Of a stretch of DNA of 64,000 nt, positions 62,495 to 64,000 are shown piece by piece (the stretch's first letter is position 1; every line of letters starts with the position of its first letter). The notes beneath the pieces are model-generated. The model saw only the letters and a program-made list of their open reading frames with translations. It was not told the DNA's origin and made no database searches. The stretch spans positions 3,162,001 through 3,226,000 of the forward strand of contig NZ_CP113067.1 in NCBI RefSeq assembly GCF_026625865.1, given 5' to 3'. Position numbers and translations under genes: made by a program. This DNA is from Microbacterium sp. SL75. Lineage in GTDB: Bacteria; Actinomycetota; Actinomycetes; Actinomycetales; Microbacteriaceae.

Positions 62495-62953
62495 ATGACC
62501 ACCCCCCGCCGTCTCCTGCTCGTCAACGGCCCGAACCTCAACCTGCTCGGGACGCGCCAACCCGAGATCTACGGCCGCGAGACCCTCGCCGACGTGGAGC
62601 GCGTGACGACGGAGGCCGCCGACGGGCACGGACTGGAGGTCCGCGCCGTCCAGAGCAATCACGAGGGGGTGCTGATCGATGCGATCCACGCCGCACGTCT
62701 GGACTGCGCCGGGATCGTGATCAACGCCGGAGGGCTGACGCACACCTCGGTCGCGCTGCGGGATGCGCTGGCATCCGTCGCCCTTCCCGTCGCCGAGGTG
62801 CACATCTCGAACATCAAGGAGCGCGAGAGCTTCCGCCGCTTCTCCTACATCGAAGACGTCGCCGTGGTGCACGTCATCGGCGAAGGAGTGCCCGGCTACG
62901 CCCGCGCCGTCGACCTCCTGGTCGAGGTCCTCTCGGGGCGGGCCGACGGCTGA
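62495..62953 (+). CDS. aroQ: 3-Dehydroquinate dehydratase, type II
   Basis: 152 residues. VNGPNLNLLGTRQPEIYG (catalytic Tyr and Arg), QSNHEG, INAGGLTHTSVALRD, and VHISNIKERESFR with the catalytic His. Works in either direction of metabolism. In related genomes it follows aroB directly; here it starts 13 bases after the qsuB-like gene. A TAGCGT lies 7 bases before the ATG, so it may also keep its own promoter. Confidence 0.96.
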   Translation: MTTPRRLLLVNGPNLNLLGTRQPEIYGRETLADVERVTTEAADGHGLEVRAVQSNHEGVLIDAIHAARLDCAGIVINAGGLTHTSVALRDALASVALPVAEVHISNIKERESFRRFSYIEDVAVVHVIGEGVPGYARAVDLLVEVLSGRADG

Positions 62954-63025
62954 CGGCGGGGATCGCGTAGACTCTGACGTCGGGCTCTCGCCCACTTCGA
63001 CTCACGAAACGGAATATCGGCACTC

Positions 63026-63586
63026 ATGGCATCCACTGCAGACATCAAGAACGGCGTCGTCCTGAACATCGACGGTCAGCTCTGGAGCGTCGTGGAGTTC
63101 CAGCACGTCAAGCCCGGAAAGGGCGGCGCGTTCGTCCGCACGAAGCTGAAGAACGTCATGAGCGGCAAGGTCGTCGACAAGACCTTCAACGCCGGCGCCA
63201 AGATCGAGACCGAGAACGTCGACCGCCGCGACTTCACGTACCTCTACAACGACGGCGACGGCTTCGTCTTCATGGACGTCGCCGACTACGACCAGATCAC
63301 GGTCGGTGCCGCCACGGTCGGTGACGCCGCCAACTTCCTGCTCGAGAACCAGCAGGTCCAGATCGCGCTCAACAACGGCAACCCCCTGTACGTCGAGATG
63401 CCGCCGTCCGTCATCCTCGAGGTGACGTACACCGAGCCCGGCCTGCAGGGCGACCGCTCGTCGGCCGGCACCAAGCCCGCCACCGTCGAGACCGGCTACG
63501 AGATGCAGGTTCCCCTGTTCCTCGAGACCGGCACCAAGATCAAGGTCGACACTCGCACCGGCGAGTACCTCGGCCGCATCAGCTGA
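63026..63586 (+). CDS. efp: Elongation factor P
   Basis: 186 residues, three beta domains: KOW-like start ([18 protein letters not shown]), [21 protein letters not shown] with the tip Lys loop (about 30-36), and late [22 protein letters not shown]. Relieves stalls at proline runs, as YebC may. -10 TAGACT near 62967. Three bases precede nusB. Confidence 0.97.
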   Translation: MASTADIKNGVVLNIDGQLWSVVEFQHVKPGKGGAFVRTKLKNVMSGKVVDKTFNAGAKIETENVDRRDFTYLYNDGDGFVFMDVADYDQITVGAATVGDAANFLLENQQVQIALNNGNPLYVEMPPSVILEVTYTEPGLQGDRSSAGTKPATVETGYEMQVPLFLETGTKIKVDTRTGEYLGRIS

Positions 63587-63588
63587 CG

Positions 63589-63999
63589 TTGAGCGCCCGT
63601 ACCAAGGCGCGCAAGCGCGCCCTCGACATCCTCTTCCAGGCCGACGTGCGCGGCGAGGAGCTGTCGATCATGCTGGCCACCGAGGCCAAGCGCGCGGCGA
63701 ACGAGCCCGCTCGCGAGTCTTCGTGGCTCTATGCCCGCGACATCGTGGACGGCGTGATCGACAACCGCGACGCGATCGACGAGCAGATCACCACCTTCTC
63801 GAAGGATTGGTCGCTGCAGCGCATGCCCGCCGTCGACCGTGCGCTGCTGCGCATGGGCACGTGGGAGATCCTCTACAACGACGAGGTGCCCACGGCCGTC
63901 GCGATCGACGAGGCCGTCGAGCTCGCCAAGGAATTCTCGACCGACGACTCCGGCTCGTTCGTGCACGGCGTGCTGGCGCGGATCGCGCGATCGTCCTGA
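63589..63999 (+). CDS. nusB: Transcription antitermination protein NusB
   Basis: 136 residues, all-helical: RKRALDILFQADVRG, the central [20 protein letters not shown] and the terminal VHGVLARIARSS are characteristic. Binds boxA RNA with S10. Begins at a rare TTG two bases after the efp stop; no strong ribosome site is visible, so it depends on coupling with efp. Confidence 0.95.
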   Translation: MSARTKARKRALDILFQADVRGEELSIMLATEAKRAANEPARESSWLYARDIVDGVIDNRDAIDEQITTFSKDWSLQRMPAVDRALLRMGTWEILYNDEVPTAVAIDEAVELAKEFSTDDSGSFVHGVLARIARSS

Positions 64000-64000
64000 C

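Noticed and set aside
60463..62541. A 692-codon minus-strand open frame across the qsuB-like gene
   Set aside because: Antisense of a clear two-domain dehydratase; no recognisable family.

Overview
The window looks like high-GC actinobacterial chromosome, most likely Microbacterium or another Microbacteriaceae genus. The reasons are its strongly G/C-ending codons, frequent GTG starts, many apparently leaderless genes, a small protein of a Microbacteriaceae-type family at 23.1 kb, and a gene order largely colinear with the thrS-pdxST-ruvCAB-secDF-rel-alaS-mltG-aro-efp-nusB block of Mycobacterium tuberculosis.
Region 1 (1-20133) is the structural half of a long-tailed HK97-fold prophage. It runs from a tail protein with an SGNH-hydrolase domain, two small leftward genes and an HNH endonuclease, through a probable cos/terminase-binding region, to terminase, portal, protease, capsid, connectors, tail tube, frameshifted tail chaperones, tape measure, minor tail proteins and an M15-type endolysin. 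A leftward PH/SHOCT gene and a tandem repeat then lead to the 3' end of a tRNA-Val(CAC) gene, the likely attachment site. Integrase, repressor and replication genes are not here and should lie to the left.
Region 2 (20134-29888) holds four tRNA genes (Val-CAC leftward; Gly-GCC, Cys-GCA, Val-GAC rightward), an esterase fused to a PPOX flavoprotein domain, a second PPOX protein, an ArsB/NhaD-like transporter, thrS with a HIT-family gene, a secreted ricin-lectin/metallopeptidase and a lipoprotein.
Region 3 (29895-47987) is housekeeping. A MocR-type regulator with pdxY diverges from pdxST. Then come yebC, ruvCAB, yajC-secD-secF, the bifunctional (p)ppGpp enzyme, an AbiEi-like protein, a DUF349 protein, rarA and rpsD.
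Region 4 (48050-64000) holds alaS-ruvX-mltG and an overlapping aroE-aroC-aroK-aroB shikimate operon. A catabolic quinate/shikimate cassette (MHS transporter, NAD-type quinate/shikimate dehydrogenase, TetR regulator, QsuB-like dehydroshikimate dehydratase) sits between aroB and aroQ, and aroQ is followed by efp and nusB. Synthesis and breakdown of the same intermediates therefore lie side by side. aroQ, which can serve both, follows the catabolic dehydratase gene by 13 bp. Two copies of a TetR-type operator mark the two catabolic promoters.
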